A stretch of DNA of 55,782 bases from Betaproteobacteria bacterium (GCA_016873935.1 VGVT01000001.1:1-55782), one strand, 5' to 3'; shown: positions 35,923 to 47,029, numbered from the stretch's first letter. The notes: generated from the letters alone by a model not told the origin. Numbers and translations: made by a program.

Positions 35923-36284
35923 GCGAAAGCGCGCGTCAGCAAGCCGGCCGGGCGGGGATGTTGTCCCTGGCCATCAAGGAACGTTCCGCCCTGTTCGCCG
36001 CCTACATGCCCTACGTCAAGGGCGGAGGCCTGTTCATCCCGACCAATCGGCCCTATCAGATGGGTGATCAGGTCTACATGTTGCTGACCCTCATGGACGA
36101 GCCCAACAAGTTGCCGGTTTCCGGCAAAGTGGTCTGGATCACGCCTTCCGGCGCCCAGGGCAACCGCCAGCAGGGCATCGGCGTGCAGTTCGACGAGAGC
36201 GAGGGTGCCGTGTCGGTGCGCCACAAGATCGAGGGCATACTCGGCAACGCCATGAAGTCGACCCGCCTGACGCATACGATGTGA
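35919..36284 (+). CDS. pilZ: PilZ domain protein, type IV pilus assembly
   Basis: A 121-residue protein of the original PilZ type, required for type IV pilus assembly in Pseudomonas. It opens with a helical lead-in and MLSLAIKERSALFAAYMPYVKGGGLFIPT, and has the PilZ-fold VSGKVVWITP and GIGVQFDE strands. The RxxxR c-di-GMP-binding motif is absent near the N terminus, as in other true PilZ pilus proteins, so it probably does not bind c-di-GMP. Position after holB is conserved. Confidence 0.92.
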   Translation: MSESARQQAGRAGMLSLAIKERSALFAAYMPYVKGGGLFIPTNRPYQMGDQVYMLLTLMDEPNKLPVSGKVVWITPSGAQGNRQQGIGVQFDESEGAVSVRHKIEGILGNAMKSTRLTHTM

Positions 36285-36293
36285 TTTAGGGGC

Positions 36294-36382
36294 AGCTTGT
36301 AGCTCGTAGCGGGTAGCTTTTATTGCGCGCCGAAGGCGCGGAAAAATACGGCTACGAGCTACCGGCTACGAGCTACAAGCTT
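36294..36382. repeat. Heptad-arm stem-loop repeat, copy C
   Basis: This is the most perfect copy. The left arm AGCTTGTAGCTCGTAGCGGG (from 36294) is matched by the right arm CTACCGGCTACGAGCTACAA (ending near 36379). The apex is GCGCGCC-GAA-GGCGCGG (36325-36341). It lies between pilZ and tatD and ends 7 bases before the tatD start. Confidence 0.9.
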
Positions 36383-36389
36383 AAAAAAA

Positions 36390-37160
36390 ATGTTCGTCGA
36401 TTCCCACTGCCACATCGATTTCCCCGATTTCCAGGAAGGGGTGGAACCCTTGCTGGCGCGCATGTCCGAGGCCGGCGTTGGGCATGCCCTGTGCGTGGCC
36501 GTGAACCTGGAAAATCTGCCGCGCGTGCTGGATCTGGCCCGTGCGCACGCCAACCTGTTCGCCTCGGTGGGCGTGCATCCCGACCATGACGAGGGCCGCG
36601 AGCCTGGCGTCGACGAACTGGTCGAACTCGCCGGCCTGCCCAAGGTGGTGGCCATCGGCGAAACCGGCCTGGATTACTACCGCATGCGGCGGGAAGACGT
36701 GGACTGGCAGCGGCAACGCTTCCGGGTGCACATCCGCGCCGCCCGCCGGGCGGGCAAGCCCCTCATCATCCATACCCGCAATGCCGCCGCCGATACCCTC
36801 GCCATCATGCAAGAGGAGGGGGCGGACCTGGCCGGCGGGGTCATGCACTGTTTCACCGAATCCTGGGAGGTGGCGCAAGCCGCCCTGGACATGGGGTTTC
36901 ACATTTCCTTTTCCGGCATCGTCAGCTTCAAGAATGCGCTGGAGCTGAAGGAAGTCGCCCGGCGGGTGCCCCTGGAACGCCTGCTCATCGAGACCGACGC
37001 GCCCTACCTCGCCCCCGTGCCACATCGCGGCCGGCGCAACGAACCCGCCTACGTGCGTCACGTGGCTGAGGAAATTTCCAGGCTCCGGGACATGCCCTTG
37101 GCCGAAGTGGAAGCGGCGACCACGGCCAACTTCTTCCGCTTGTTCCAGGCCGCCGCCTGA
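36390..37160 (+). CDS. tatD: TatD family metal-dependent deoxyribonuclease
   Basis: A 256-residue TIM-barrel hydrolase of the YcfH/TatD family. The metal-binding N-terminal HCHID (SHCHIDFPDF) is followed by the glutamate in AIGETGLDYY, a histidine in IIHTRNA, a histidine in HCFTES and the aspartate in LIETDAPYLAPV. Family members act as 3'-5' exonucleases. No Shine-Dalgarno sequence precedes the ATG: only A7 separates it from the stem-loop repeat. This start is nevertheless fixed by homology (MFVDSHCH). Confidence 0.95.
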   Translation: MFVDSHCHIDFPDFQEGVEPLLARMSEAGVGHALCVAVNLENLPRVLDLARAHANLFASVGVHPDHDEGREPGVDELVELAGLPKVVAIGETGLDYYRMRREDVDWQRQRFRVHIRAARRAGKPLIIHTRNAAADTLAIMQEEGADLAGGVMHCFTESWEVAQAALDMGFHISFSGIVSFKNALELKEVARRVPLERLLIETDAPYLAPVPHRGRRNEPAYVRHVAEEISRLRDMPLAEVEAATTANFFRLFQAAA

Positions 37161-37161
37161 A

Positions 37162-37188
37162 AGAAAACGGGCACCCGCGGGTGCCCGT
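37162..37188. terminator. Terminator between tatD and clpA
   Basis: A 22-base perfect palindrome (ACGGGCACCCG and its complement, 37167-37188) lies between the convergent genes. On the minus strand it is followed by TTTTCTTT, so it works best as the clpA terminator. Confidence 0.8.
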
Positions 37189-37210
37189 CGCGATGAGGCG
37201 GCTGGCGGGG

Positions 37211-39475
37211 TCAGGCCGGTTCGAGTTCCGCGCTGAACCGCAGCTTGATGGCTTCGTTTTCGTCGACGTCCACCGTCACCTCGCCACCCTCGCTCAAACG
37301 CCCGAATAACAGTTCGTCGGCCAGGGCCTTGCGGATGGTGTCCTGGATCAACCTCGACATGGGCCGCGCACCCATCAGGGGATCGAAGCCCTTCTTCGCC
37401 AGCCAGGCGCGCAGGGCGTCGGTGAAGTGGGCTTCCACCTTCTTCGCATGGAGCTGTTCCTCCAGTTGCATGAGGAACTTGTCCACCACGCGCAGGATGA
37501 TTTCCTCGGTGAGGGACGCGAAGGAAATGGTGGCATCCAGCCGGTTGCGGAATTCCGGCGTGAACATGCGCTTGATCTCGGCCATCTCGTCGCCCACCTT
37601 GGAAGCCAGGGTGAAGCCGATGCCCGTCTTGTTCATGGCCTCGGCGCCGGCGTTGGTGGTCATGATGATCACCACGTTGCGGAAATCGGCCTTGCGCCCG
37701 TTGTTGTCGGTGAGGGTGCCGTGGTCCATGACCTGCAGCAGGACGTTGAAGATGTCCGGGTGGGCCTTCTCGATCTCGTCCAGCAGCAGCACCGCGTAAG
37801 GGTTCTTGGTGATGGCCTCGGTGAGCAGGCCGCCCTGCTCGAAGCCCACGTAGCCGGGTGGCGCGCCGATGAGGCGGGAGACCGCGTGGCGCTCCATGTA
37901 CTCCGACATGTCGAAGCGGATCAGTTCCACGCCCAGGGTGTAGGCGAGTTGCCGCGCCACCTCGGTCTTGCCGACGCCGGTGGGACCCGAAAACAGGAAG
38001 GAGCCGATGGGCTTGGCCGGATTGCCGAGGCCGGAGCGGGACATCTTGATGGCCGCGGAGAGGGCGTCGATGGCCTTGTCCTGGCCGAACACCACGGCCT
38101 TCAGGTCGCGGTCCAGGCTCTTCAGGGCGTTGCGCTCGTCGTTGGCGACGGTCTTCGCCGGAACACGGGCGATCTTGGCGACAATGTCCTCGATCTCCTT
38201 GGGGGTGATGACCTTCTTCTGCTTGGACTTGGGCTGGATGCGCTGGGCGGCGCCGGCCTCGTCGATGACGTCGATGGCCTTGTCCGGCAGGTGACGGTCG
38301 TTGATGTAGCGGGCCGACAGTTCGGCGGCGGTGGACAGGGCGCCCTGCGTGTACTTCACGCCGTGGTGGGATTCGAAGCGCGACTTGAGGCCCTTGAGGA
38401 TGAGCACGGTCTCCTCGACCGAGGGTTCCTTCACGTCGATCTTCTGGAAGCGGCGGGATAGGGCGTGGTCCTTCTCGAAGATACCGCGGAACTCGGCATA
38501 GGTCGTGGCGCCGATGCAGCGCAACTGCCCGGCCGACAAGGCCGGCTTCAACAGATTGGAGGCGTCCAGGGTGCCGCCGGAGGCCGCGCCGGCACCGATG
38601 ACGGTATGGATCTCGTCGATGAACAGAATGGCCTTGGGATTGCCGGCCAGTTGCTTGATGACGGCCTTCATGCGCTGTTCGAAATCCCCCCGGTACTTGG
38701 TGCCGGCGAGCAGGGCGCCCATGTCCAGGGCATAGACCGTCGAGCCTTCGAGAATCTCGGGCACATTGTGTTCGATCAGGCGCCGCGCCAGGCCCTCGGC
38801 GATGGCGGTCTTGCCGACGCCGGCCTCGCCCACCAGCAGCGGATTGTTCTTGCGACGGCGACACAGGGTCTGGATCACCCGTTCCAGTTCCAGATCACGG
38901 CCGATGAGGGGGTCGATCTTGCCGGAAAGGGCCAGGGCGTTCAGATTGTTGGTGAAGGATTCCAGCGGCGAGGCAGCCTTTTCCTCGCCTTCCTGTGCCT
39001 CACCCGCGCTGTCGCCACGGGCTCCGGCCGAGGATTCCTGCGGGGTCTTGGCGATGCCGTGCGAGATGAAGTTGACCACATCGAGTCGGCTGAGGCCCTG
39101 CTGGGACAGAAAGTGCAGGGCGTGCGAATCCTTCTCGCCGAAAATGGCCACCAGTACGTTGGCGCCGGTGACCTCCTTCTTGCCGGAGGATTGCACATGC
39201 AGAATGGCGCGCTGGATGACGCGCTGGAAACCCAGAGTGGGCTGGGTGTCGACGTCTGCCTCGCCGGGCACTCGCGGTGTATGACGCGCGATGAAATCTG
39301 CCAGCTTCTTGCGCAGATCCTCGATATTCGCCGTGCAGGCCCGCAGCACTTCCGCCGCCGAGGGATTGTCGAGCATGGCCAGCAGCAGATGCTCCACGGT
39401 GATGAATTCGTGGCGTTTCTGCCTGGCGTCCATGAAGGCCATGTGCAGACTGACTTCCAACTCCTGGGCGATCAT
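37211..39475 (-). CDS. clpA: ATP-dependent Clp protease ATP-binding subunit ClpA
   Basis: A 754-residue HSP100 unfoldase that feeds substrates to ClpP. The N-domain (1-150) begins [15 protein letters not shown]1 has Walker A GEAGVGKT and Walker [12 protein letters not shown]2 has [15 protein letters not shown] and [12 protein letters not shown]. The linker after the N-domain is serine/glutamate-rich ([19 protein letters not shown]). ATG 39475 overlaps the clpS stop as ATGA, so the two genes are coupled; the longer frame to 39496 is read-through. The ClpP-docking loop is present in the region after VDKF. Confidence 0.97.
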   Translation of the reverse strand: MIAQELEVSLHMAFMDARQKRHEFITVEHLLLAMLDNPSAAEVLRACTANIEDLRKKLADFIARHTPRVPGEADVDTQPTLGFQRVIQRAILHVQSSGKKEVTGANVLVAIFGEKDSHALHFLSQQGLSRLDVVNFISHGIAKTPQESSAGARGDSAGEAQEGEEKAASPLESFTNNLNALALSGKIDPLIGRDLELERVIQTLCRRRKNNPLLVGEAGVGKTAIAEGLARRLIEHNVPEILEGSTVYALDMGALLAGTKYRGDFEQRMKAVIKQLAGNPKAILFIDEIHTVIGAGAASGGTLDASNLLKPALSAGQLRCIGATTYAEFRGIFEKDHALSRRFQKIDVKEPSVEETVLILKGLKSRFESHHGVKYTQGALSTAAELSARYINDRHLPDKAIDVIDEAGAAQRIQPKSKQKKVITPKEIEDIVAKIARVPAKTVANDERNALKSLDRDLKAVVFGQDKAIDALSAAIKMSRSGLGNPAKPIGSFLFSGPTGVGKTEVARQLAYTLGVELIRFDMSEYMERHAVSRLIGAPPGYVGFEQGGLLTEAITKNPYAVLLLDEIEKAHPDIFNVLLQVMDHGTLTDNNGRKADFRNVVIIMTTNAGAEAMNKTGIGFTLASKVGDEMAEIKRMFTPEFRNRLDATISFASLTEEIILRVVDKFLMQLEEQLHAKKVEAHFTDALRAWLAKKGFDPLMGARPMSRLIQDTIRKALADELLFGRLSEGGEVTVDVDENEAIKLRFSAELEPA

Positions 39476-39783
39476 TCGTTTTCCTCCATCACGCACTGCA
39501 GTGGGTGCTGGTGTTCGCGCGCATGATTCGTCACCTGTCGCACCTTGGTTTCCGCCACGTCGCGGGGGTAGACGCCAGCCAACCCCGCACCCTCATTATG
39601 CACTTTGAGCATGACCCGTGTGGCTTGTTCACGGTCCATGAGAAAAAAACGCTGCAGCACGCCGATGACGAAATCCATGGGCGTGAAATCGTCATTAAGA
39701 AGCAAAACCTTATATAGCGGTGGCGGCGGGCGGACGCTTAATTCCGTGCCCGAGTCCAATTGTTCGAGATGCCTGACTGCCAT
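39472..39783 (-). CDS. clpS: ATP-dependent Clp protease adaptor ClpS
   Basis: A 103-residue adaptor that delivers N-degron substrates to ClpA. The core [25 protein letters not shown] contains the paired aspartates used for N-terminal residue recognition. The [19 protein letters not shown] segment contacts ClpA. I took [12 protein letters not shown] at 39783 as the start; the open frame extends 46 codons upstream with arginine- and histidine-rich sequence unlike ClpS. It is divergent from cspA. Confidence 0.95.
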   Translation of the reverse strand: MAVRHLEQLDSGTELSVRPPPPLYKVLLLNDDFTPMDFVIGVLQRFFLMDREQATRVMLKVHNEGAGLAGVYPRDVAETKVRQVTNHAREHQHPLQCVMEENE

Positions 39784-39811
39784 GGTTGCGAGCCGATGCG
39801 CTGTGGCATTG

Positions 39812-39839
39812 ATTGTGGCGGCGTGAAGAATTTTTTCAA
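39812..39839 (-). promoter_or_regulatory. Candidate clpS-clpA promoter
   Basis: On the minus strand TTGAAA (39839-39834) and CACAAT (39817-39812) are separated by 16 bp. Transcription would start about 20 bases before the clpS ATG. This is a visual match only. Confidence 0.45.
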
Positions 39840-39844
39840 GCCGA

Positions 39845-39890
39845 TTGACGGAATGGATATTTGCCGGGTAAAAAGCCGCCGTTTGGCGGC
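39845..39890 (+). promoter_or_regulatory. Candidate cspA promoter and 5' hairpin
   Basis: TTGACG at 39845-39850 and TAAAAA at 39869-39874 (18-bp spacing) could be the cspA promoter. It is immediately followed by a perfect GCCGCC-GTTT-GGCGGC hairpin (39875-39890), which would sit at the extreme 5' end of a leader about 70 bases long. The hairpin with its flanking A and T tracts could also act as a terminator in either direction. Confidence 0.4.
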
Positions 39891-39950
39891 GGAGCGCTTT
39901 TTTCCGGGCTGAACGGGTCAATTGTTTTGTTTTGCTTAGGAGCAGTTTAG

Positions 39951-40154
39951 ATGGCCACTGGCACTGTGAAATGGTTCAACGATTCAAAAGGCTTCGGCTT
40001 CATCACCCCGGACGGCGGTGGTGACGACGTGTTTGCCCACTTTTCCGCCATTCAGAGCAAAGGCTTCAAGAGCCTGAAGGAAAACCAGCGTGTGACCTTC
40101 GATGTGGTGGATGGTCCCAAGGGCAAACAAGCCTCCAATATCCAGCCGATGTAA
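39951..40154 (+). CDS. cspA: Cold-shock protein
   Basis: A 67-residue single-domain OB-fold RNA chaperone. RNP1 is KGFGFI and RNP2 is DVFAHF. It starts [14 protein letters not shown] and ends [14 protein letters not shown] lies 10 bases upstream of the ATG. A leader region with a strong hairpin suggests post-transcriptional control, as is known for cold-shock genes. The exact paralogue type (A, C, D or E) cannot be decided from sequence alone. Confidence 0.96.
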   Translation: MATGTVKWFNDSKGFGFITPDGGGDDVFAHFSAIQSKGFKSLKENQRVTFDVVDGPKGKQASNIQPM

Positions 40155-40183
40155 GAGTCGGTGCCGGTGTAATCCGGTTTTTC

Positions 40184-40209
40184 GGCGGGTGGGGCCATTG
40201 CCGCCCGCC
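40184..40209 (+). terminator. Possible terminator after cspA
   Basis: GGCGGG at 40184-40189 pairs with CCCGCC at 40204-40209 around a GGCC-containing loop. There is no T-run after it, so the call is weak. Confidence 0.3.
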
Positions 40210-40264
40210 AACCCCGGCCCCCTGTGCTATACGTCAAACAAGACGTTGGCGCAGGAGAGGCCAG

Positions 40265-40448
40265 ATGAACACCCCCCATCAGGTTCCACCCATTGACGTG
40301 ACACCGGGCAAAACACCGGGGAGCGAGCTTGCGCATCTGCTTGCGGGCCTGGAACGCCAGAAGGAAGAACTGGGTCCCATCGCCGACGAGTTGATCGGCC
40401 TGCTGCACCACCTCGGAGTGGATCTCCCGCCCCGAGGCGACAAGCGCC

Positions 40449-40468
<20 letters not shown>
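40265..40468 (+). CDS. Small hypothetical protein
   Basis: A 67-residue protein I do not recognise. It starts behind CAGGAGAGG, a good ribosome site. The first 20 residues are proline/threonine-rich; a helical stretch ([30 protein letters not shown], residues about 21-50) follows, and the tail is polar. It could be a small coiled-coil or adaptor protein. Its last 20 bases overlap the end of the convergent icd gene. It is supported by the start context and amphipathic pattern but not by homology. Confidence 0.5.
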
Positions 40469-41690
<1,222 letters not shown>

Positions 41691-41724
41691 GATGACTCCT
41701 GGTCGAGATACGAAAAATCCGCTG

Positions 41725-42261
41725 ATGGCCCGCATTCTCCTGTTCAACAAACCTTATGGCGTATTGAGCCAGTTCACGTCCGAGGACGGACATCCGGGGC
41801 TCAAGGAATTCATCCCGATACCGGGGGTGTACGCGGCGGGGCGCCTGGATGCGGATAGCGAAGGCCTGCTGATTCTAACCGACGATGGTGCGCTACAGCA
41901 TCGGCTGGCCGATCCCCGCCACAAGCTGCCCAAGACTTACTGGGCCCAGGTCGAGGGGGCACCGGACGACGCCAACCTTGAGCCTCTGCGCCGGCCCATG
42001 GACCTGGGTGATTTCATCAGCCTACCGGCGCGCGCCCGCCTGATGGACGCGCCGACGCAGCTCTGGCCGCGCGATCCGCCGGTGCGATTCCGCAAGGCCA
42101 TTCCCACCACCTGGATCGAGCTGGTCCTGCTTGAAGGCAAGAATCGCCAGGTACGGCGCATGACCGCCAAGGCCGGCTTTCCCACCTTGCGCCTGATCCG
42201 CGCCGCAATCGGCGATTACACCCTGGACGGACTGGCGTCCGGGCAGTGGCGCGAGGCATGA
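41725..42261 (+). CDS. rluE: Pseudouridine synthase, RluE-like
   Basis: A 178-residue RsuA/RluE-family enzyme without an S4 domain. It starts [15 protein letters not shown] and carries the catalytic aspartate D42 in [17 protein letters not shown], plus [28 protein letters not shown] near the end. RluE makes the single pseudouridine at 23S position 2457 (E. coli numbering). Divergent from icd with 34 bases between starts, so both promoters must overlap coding sequence or each other. Confidence 0.9.
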   Translation: MARILLFNKPYGVLSQFTSEDGHPGLKEFIPIPGVYAAGRLDADSEGLLILTDDGALQHRLADPRHKLPKTYWAQVEGAPDDANLEPLRRPMDLGDFISLPARARLMDAPTQLWPRDPPVRFRKAIPTTWIELVLLEGKNRQVRRMTAKAGFPTLRLIRAAIGDYTLDGLASGQWREA

Positions 42262-42294
42262 CGCGAAACGGCTGAAGGGGCCCTTCTTTGAGGC

Positions 42295-43626
42295 TCAATG
42301 TCGGCCGGCGATGCGTTCGCGCCAGGCGTGGGCTCGGGCCAGGGCCTCCGAGGCATCCACCCGTATGCTTTGCCCGTCGGCGACGACGGCCCGGCCATTG
42401 ACCCAGACATGGCTCACCTGTTCCCGTCCGGCGCAGTAGACCAGTTGGGAGACCGGGTCGTAACAGGGCTGGCTACGCGGCGCCGCCAGATCCACTGCCA
42501 CCACGTCGGCCGACTTGCCGACCTCCAGGGAGCCGATGCGATCGTCCAGTCCGAGGGCGCGGGCACCCGCCAGGGTGGCCATTTCCAGCGCCCGGTGCGC
42601 CGGTAGCACGGCCGGGTCGCCTGCCACGCCCTTCGCCAGCAGCGCGGCCAGGCGCATTTCCGCGAACAGGTCGAGGCGGTTGTTGCTGGCCGCGCCGTCG
42701 CTGCCGATGCCGACGTTGACGCCCGCCGCCAGCAGCCTGGCCACCGGCGCGAAGCCGCTGGCCAGCTTGAGATTGGAGGCGGGGCAGTGGGCGACGTGGC
42801 AGCTGTGCGTGGCCAGCGTGTCGATCTCCTCTTCGCTCACATGCACCGCGTGCACCGCCGTCAGATTCGGCCCCAGCAGACCGAGGCCGCGGAGCCGGGC
42901 GAGGGGGCGCAGGCCGTGGTGTTGCAGGCTGTGGCGGATCTCGTCCTCGGTTTCGTGGACGTGCATGTGCACCGGCAGGTCCAACTGGGCGGCATAGGTG
43001 ACCACCTTCTCCAGCGCCCGGTCGCCCACGCTGTAGGGTGCGTGCGGAGCCAGGCAGAAACGGACCAGTTCATGGTCCCGCCAGGCATCCCGCACCGCCA
43101 GGCCCTTGCCCAGATAGTCGTCCGGGTCGGCGGCGTAGGGGGTGGTCGCATCCAGCACGATGATGCCGGCGGCGATGCGCATGCCGGCTGCCACCGCCGC
43201 TTCCACCGCCGCCTCCGGAAAGAAGTACATGTCGTTGAAACAGGTGATGCCGCCTTCCAGCATTTCCAAGCATGCCAGACGGGTGCCGTCGCGCACGAAA
43301 TCGGCGCACACGTGGCGGCCCTCGGCCGGCCAGATGTGTTGGGTGAGCCAGGTCATCAGCGGCAGGTCGTCGGCGTAGCCGCGCAGCAGGTTCATGGCCG
43401 CGTGGGTGTGCAGGTTGACCAGGCCGGGAATCAGGACGTGCCCCGGCAGTCGCAGATGTTCCGACGCCTGCCAGGCGTCGGCCTGGGCAGTCGGCGCCAG
43501 CGCGGCGATGCGGCCGTCGCGCAGCAGCAGGCTGTGCTGCTCCAGGACCAGGCCGTTCGGCCGCACCGGTACGATCCAGCCGGCATCGATGCGCAGATCG
43601 GCGTGCGGGTCGGGCGGTAGGCTCAT
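42295..43626 (-). CDS. Amidohydrolase, 5-methylthioadenosine/S-adenosylhomocysteine deaminase-like
   Basis: A 443-residue TRZ/ATZ-family cyclic amidohydrolase. The metal site is built of LVNLHTHAAMNLLRG, HMHVHETEDEI, a histidine in AVHAVHV and the aspartate in IGSDGAASNN. These are the MtaD-type motifs, whose enzymes deaminate 5'-methylthioadenosine or S-adenosylhomocysteine. In betaproteobacteria this gene often sits near gyrA and ubiG; here it is divergent from gyrA. Guanine or other purine deamination cannot be excluded. GGAG precedes the ATG at 43626. Confidence 0.88.
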   Translation of the reverse strand: MSLPPDPHADLRIDAGWIVPVRPNGLVLEQHSLLLRDGRIAALAPTAQADAWQASEHLRLPGHVLIPGLVNLHTHAAMNLLRGYADDLPLMTWLTQHIWPAEGRHVCADFVRDGTRLACLEMLEGGITCFNDMYFFPEAAVEAAVAAGMRIAAGIIVLDATTPYAADPDDYLGKGLAVRDAWRDHELVRFCLAPHAPYSVGDRALEKVVTYAAQLDLPVHMHVHETEDEIRHSLQHHGLRPLARLRGLGLLGPNLTAVHAVHVSEEEIDTLATHSCHVAHCPASNLKLASGFAPVARLLAAGVNVGIGSDGAASNNRLDLFAEMRLAALLAKGVAGDPAVLPAHRALEMATLAGARALGLDDRIGSLEVGKSADVVAVDLAAPRSQPCYDPVSQLVYCAGREQVSHVWVNGRAVVADGQSIRVDASEALARAHAWRERIAGRH

Positions 43627-43714
43627 GGCGGGCTCCGGACGGGCGGGAAGGGGGGCAATGCTACCGGCAAGGCGGGTTTCGAGTCACTTTTCCGGGGGGT
43701 GCAGGGGGGGTACG

Positions 43715-43723
43715 TGCTAAAAT
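43715..43723 (+). promoter_or_regulatory. Extended -10 promoter of gyrA
   Basis: TGCTAAAAT at 43715-43723 is an extended -10 element 52 bases before the gyrA start. No clear -35 is present. It is very similar to the acpP element (TGCTAGAAT) in this window. Confidence 0.6.
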
Positions 43724-43774
43724 CGCGCGGATTTTTGCCCACCATAACAATTCCTCACAGAGACAGCTTCCCCC

Positions 43775-46342
43775 ATGGAAAACCAGTTCGCCAAAGAGAC
43801 GCTCCCGGTCAGTCTGGAAGAGGAGATGCGCCGTTCCTATCTCGATTACGCCATGAGCGTGATCGTTGGCCGGGCGCTACCGGACGTGCGTGATGGCTTG
43901 AAGCCGGTGCACCGGCGCGTGCTGTTCGCCATGCACGAGCTGAACAACGACTGGAACAAGGCCTACAAGAAGTCGGCCCGCGTGGTCGGCGACGTCATCG
44001 GTAAATATCACCCGCACGGCGATACGGCGGTGTACGACACCATCGTGCGCATGGCCCAGGATTTCTCCCTGCGCTACCCCCTGGTGGACGGCCAGGGCAA
44101 CTTTGGCTCCGTGGACGGCGACAACGCCGCCGCCATGCGTTACACCGAAATCCGCATGGCCAAGCTGGCACACGAACTCCTGGCGGATATCGACAAGGAA
44201 ACCGTCGATTTCGGCCCCAACTACGACGGCTCCGAGCACGAGCCGCTGATCCTGCCGGCCAAGTTCCCCAACCTGCTGGTGAACGGCTCGACGGGCATCG
44301 CCGTGGGCATGGCGACCAACATCCCGCCCCACAACATGAACGAGATCGTCGATGCCTGCCTGGCGGTGCTGCGCGACCCGTTCATCGACATCGAGGACCT
44401 GATCGACATCGTCCCCGCCCCCGATTTTCCGACCGCCGGCATCATCTATGGCACGGCGGGCGTGAAGGACGGCTACCGCACCGGCCGCGGCCGCGTGGTG
44501 ATGCGGGCCAAGTGCCACTTCGAGGATATCGAGAAGGCCGGCGGCCGCCAGGCGGTCATCATCGACGAGCTGCCCTATCAGGTGAACAAGGCCAATCTGT
44601 GCGCCAAGATCGGCGAGCTGGTGCGCGAGAAGCGCCTGGAAGGCATCAGCGAGATCCGCGACGAGTCGGACAAGTCCGGCATGCGGGTGGTGATCGAACT
44701 GAAGCGGGGCGAAGTCCCCGAGGTGATCCTGAACAATCTGTACAAAGAAACGCAGATGCAGGACACCTTCGGCATGAACATGGTGGCCCTGCTGGACGGC
44801 CAGCCCCGCCTGCTGAACCTGAAGCAATTCCTGGAAGCCTTCCTCAAGCACCGCCGTGAGGTGGTCACCCGCCGCACCCAGTTTGAGCTGCGCAAGGCCC
44901 GCGACCGGGGCCACATCCTGGAAGGCCTGGCGGTGGCCCTGGCCAACGTGGACGAGATCATCGCCCTGATCAAGGCCAGCGCCACCCCGCCGGAGGCCAA
45001 GGCCGCCCTGCTGGCCAAGCCCTGGCGCTCCAAGGTGGTCGAAGAAATGCTGGTCCGGGCCACGGGCGACCTGCTGGGCCCCAAGGCCGACGCTTTCCGG
45101 CCCCAGGACCTGGCTCCCGAGTTCGGCCTGCACAAGCAGGGTTACTTCCTCACCGAGGTCCAGGCCCAGGCCATCCTGGACCTGCGTTTGCAGCGCCTCA
45201 CCGGCCTGGAGCAGGACAAGATCGTGGGCGAGTACGGCGAAGTCATGGCCCGCATCGCCGACCTGCTGGACATCCTGGACAAGCCCGAGCGGGTCACCGA
45301 GATCATCGCCACCGAACTGGCCGAGATCAAAGCCGCCTTCGGCGACAAGCGCCGTTCCGAGATCGTCGTCCATGCCCAGGAAATGTCCATGGAAGACCTC
45401 ATCACGCCGCAGGACGTGGTGGTGACCCTCTCCAGCACCGGCTACATCAAGGCCCAGGTGCTCGACGAATACCGCACCCAGAAGCGGGGCGGCCGCGGCA
45501 AGATGGCGGCGGGCACCAAGGAAGAGGATTTCATCGACAACCTGTTCATCGCCAACACCCACGACTACATCCTCTGCTTCACCAGCCGGGGCCGCATGTT
45601 CTGGCTCAAGGTCTACGAGGTGCCGCAGGGCGGCCGCGCGGCGCGCGGCAAGCCCATCGTCAACCTGCTCAAGCTGGAGGAGGCCGAGAAGGTCACCGCC
45701 ATCCTGCCGGTGAAGGAGTTCGACGAGCAGCACTACGTGTTCATGGCCACCGCCCTGGGCACGGTGAAGAAGACCCCGCTTTCCGATTTCTCCCGCCCGC
45801 GCAGCGCCGGCATCATCGCCGTCAACCTGGACGAGGGCGACCATCTGGTGGGCGTCGCCATCACCAACGGCATGCAGCAGATCATGCTGTTCTCCGACGA
45901 GGGCAAGGCCAACCGCTTCGATGAGGAAGAGGTGCGCTCCATGGGCCGTCTGGCCCGGGGCGTGCGCGGCATCAAGCTGCCCGCCGGCGCCGAGGTGATC
46001 GCCCTGCTGGTCACGGAGAACGACGAACAGCAGGTGCTGGCCGCCACCGAGAACGGCTACGGCAAGCGCACCCCGGTGGGCGAATACTCCAAGCACGGCC
46101 GCGGCGGCCAGGGCGTCATCGCCATCTCCACCTCGGCACGCAACGGCAAGGTGGTGGGCGCGGTGCTGGTGGAGCCGGACGACGAGGTCATGCTCATCAC
46201 CACCGGCGGCGTGCTGATCCGCACCCGGGTCAAGGAAATCCGCGCGGCCGGCCGCTCCACCATGGGCGTCACCCTCATCAACCTGGGCGAGGGCGAGAAG
46301 CTGTCCGGCCTGCAACCGGTGCTGGACTCGGAAGAAGAGTAA
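43775..46342 (+). CDS. gyrA: DNA gyrase subunit A
   Basis: An 855-residue type IIA topoisomerase subunit. The catalytic tyrosine is Y123 in [10 protein letters not shown]. In the quinolone-resistance region [15 protein letters not shown], position 84 (E. coli S83) is threonine and D88 is aspartate. Threonine is a common wild-type residue in this position in several proteobacteria, so this need not mean resistance. The C-terminal beta-pinwheel begins near residue 535 with the GyrA box QKRGGRGK (about residue 569). The short acidic tail ends DSEEE. Confidence 0.98.
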   Translation: MENQFAKETLPVSLEEEMRRSYLDYAMSVIVGRALPDVRDGLKPVHRRVLFAMHELNNDWNKAYKKSARVVGDVIGKYHPHGDTAVYDTIVRMAQDFSLRYPLVDGQGNFGSVDGDNAAAMRYTEIRMAKLAHELLADIDKETVDFGPNYDGSEHEPLILPAKFPNLLVNGSTGIAVGMATNIPPHNMNEIVDACLAVLRDPFIDIEDLIDIVPAPDFPTAGIIYGTAGVKDGYRTGRGRVVMRAKCHFEDIEKAGGRQAVIIDELPYQVNKANLCAKIGELVREKRLEGISEIRDESDKSGMRVVIELKRGEVPEVILNNLYKETQMQDTFGMNMVALLDGQPRLLNLKQFLEAFLKHRREVVTRRTQFELRKARDRGHILEGLAVALANVDEIIALIKASATPPEAKAALLAKPWRSKVVEEMLVRATGDLLGPKADAFRPQDLAPEFGLHKQGYFLTEVQAQAILDLRLQRLTGLEQDKIVGEYGEVMARIADLLDILDKPERVTEIIATELAEIKAAFGDKRRSEIVVHAQEMSMEDLITPQDVVVTLSSTGYIKAQVLDEYRTQKRGGRGKMAAGTKEEDFIDNLFIANTHDYILCFTSRGRMFWLKVYEVPQGGRAARGKPIVNLLKLEEAEKVTAILPVKEFDEQHYVFMATALGTVKKTPLSDFSRPRSAGIIAVNLDEGDHLVGVAITNGMQQIMLFSDEGKANRFDEEEVRSMGRLARGVRGIKLPAGAEVIALLVTENDEQQVLAATENGYGKRTPVGEYSKHGRGGQGVIAISTSARNGKVVGAVLVEPDDEVMLITTGGVLIRTRVKEIRAAGRSTMGVTLINLGEGEKLSGLQPVLDSEEE

Positions 46343-46441
46343 TTCGCCTTCATTTCGGACCTGTCCGTCACACGGCCGGCGCCGCCCGCCTCAAGCCGTG
46401 GCGCTTGGTGCCGATAATCCACGGTCAAAGGAGGAAACAAC

Positions 46442-47029
46442 ATGTCCACCGCCATCATCTTCTGGGCCCTGGTCGTCATCCTGCTGATCTACGGCGTGGT
46501 GATCTACAACGCCCTGGTGCAGCTCAAGCACAACGTTTCCAAGGCCTGGTCGAACATCGACGTGCTGCTCAAGTAGCGCCACGACGAGTTGCCCAAGCTG
46601 GTCGAAGCCTGCCGCCAGTACAAGCAGTTCGAGCAGGACACCCTGCAGAAGGTGACCGAGGCGCGCGCCCGCGTGCAGGCCGCCAGCCAGGCCCAGGACA
46701 TCCCCGCCCTGGGGCTCGCCGAAAGCGCCCTGCGCGCCGGCCTTGGACAGATCTTCGCGGTGGTCGAGGCCTATCCGGAACTGCGCGCCAACGAGCAGTT
46801 CAACCAGCTCATGGCCCGCGTCACCGGCCTGGAGGAAGCCATCGCCGACCGGCGCGAGTTCTACAACGAGAGCGTCAACGTCCACAACGTGCGGGTCGAG
46901 CAGTTCCCGGACAACTTCGTCGCCCGCCTGTTCGGCTTCGCCCTGCGGCCCCTGCTCAGCTTCCCCGCCTCGGACCTCAAGGACGTCGACGTGAAGGCCC
47001 TGTTCGCAGGCGGCAACGCCCAGGCCTGA
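46442..47029 (+). pseudogene. lemA: LemA family protein gene interrupted by an in-frame amber codon
   Basis: ATG 46442 follows AAAGGAGG. The frame encodes the LemA N terminus with its membrane helix (about residues 4-24) and KAWSNIDVLLK. TAG 46574-46576 is then codon 45. The same frame continues without shift with RHDELPKLVEAC and the rest of a normal LemA domain to TGA 47027-47029, giving 195 residues if read through. Other LemA proteins have glutamine or a similar residue at the stop (LLKQRHDLIP), so a single CAG-to-TAG change explains it. No other damage is seen, so the break is recent, suppressed or a sequencing error. It lies 16 bases upstream of its usual partner, a GIDE-domain gene. 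Confidence 0.9.

Noticed and set aside
36381-38864. An 827-codon minus-strand frame across tatD and clpA
   Set aside because: It overlaps clpA in another frame on the same strand and runs antisense to tatD. The translated protein shows no domains, while clpA itself is complete.
42274-42286. GAAGGGGCCCTTC palindrome after the pseudouridine synthase gene as a terminator
   Set aside because: The two halves meet with only one base between them, so it cannot form a normal RNA hairpin, and the T-run is only three bases.
44024-44026. Threonine at GyrA position 84 as a quinolone-resistance mutation
   Set aside because: Threonine is a common wild-type residue at this position in several proteobacteria; it is not evidence of resistance by itself.
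43877-46315. An 812-codon open frame on the minus strand opposite gyrA
   Set aside because: It is an antisense shadow of gyrA caused by high GC and codon bias. The product is rich in histidine, glycine, valine and alanine with no family motif.
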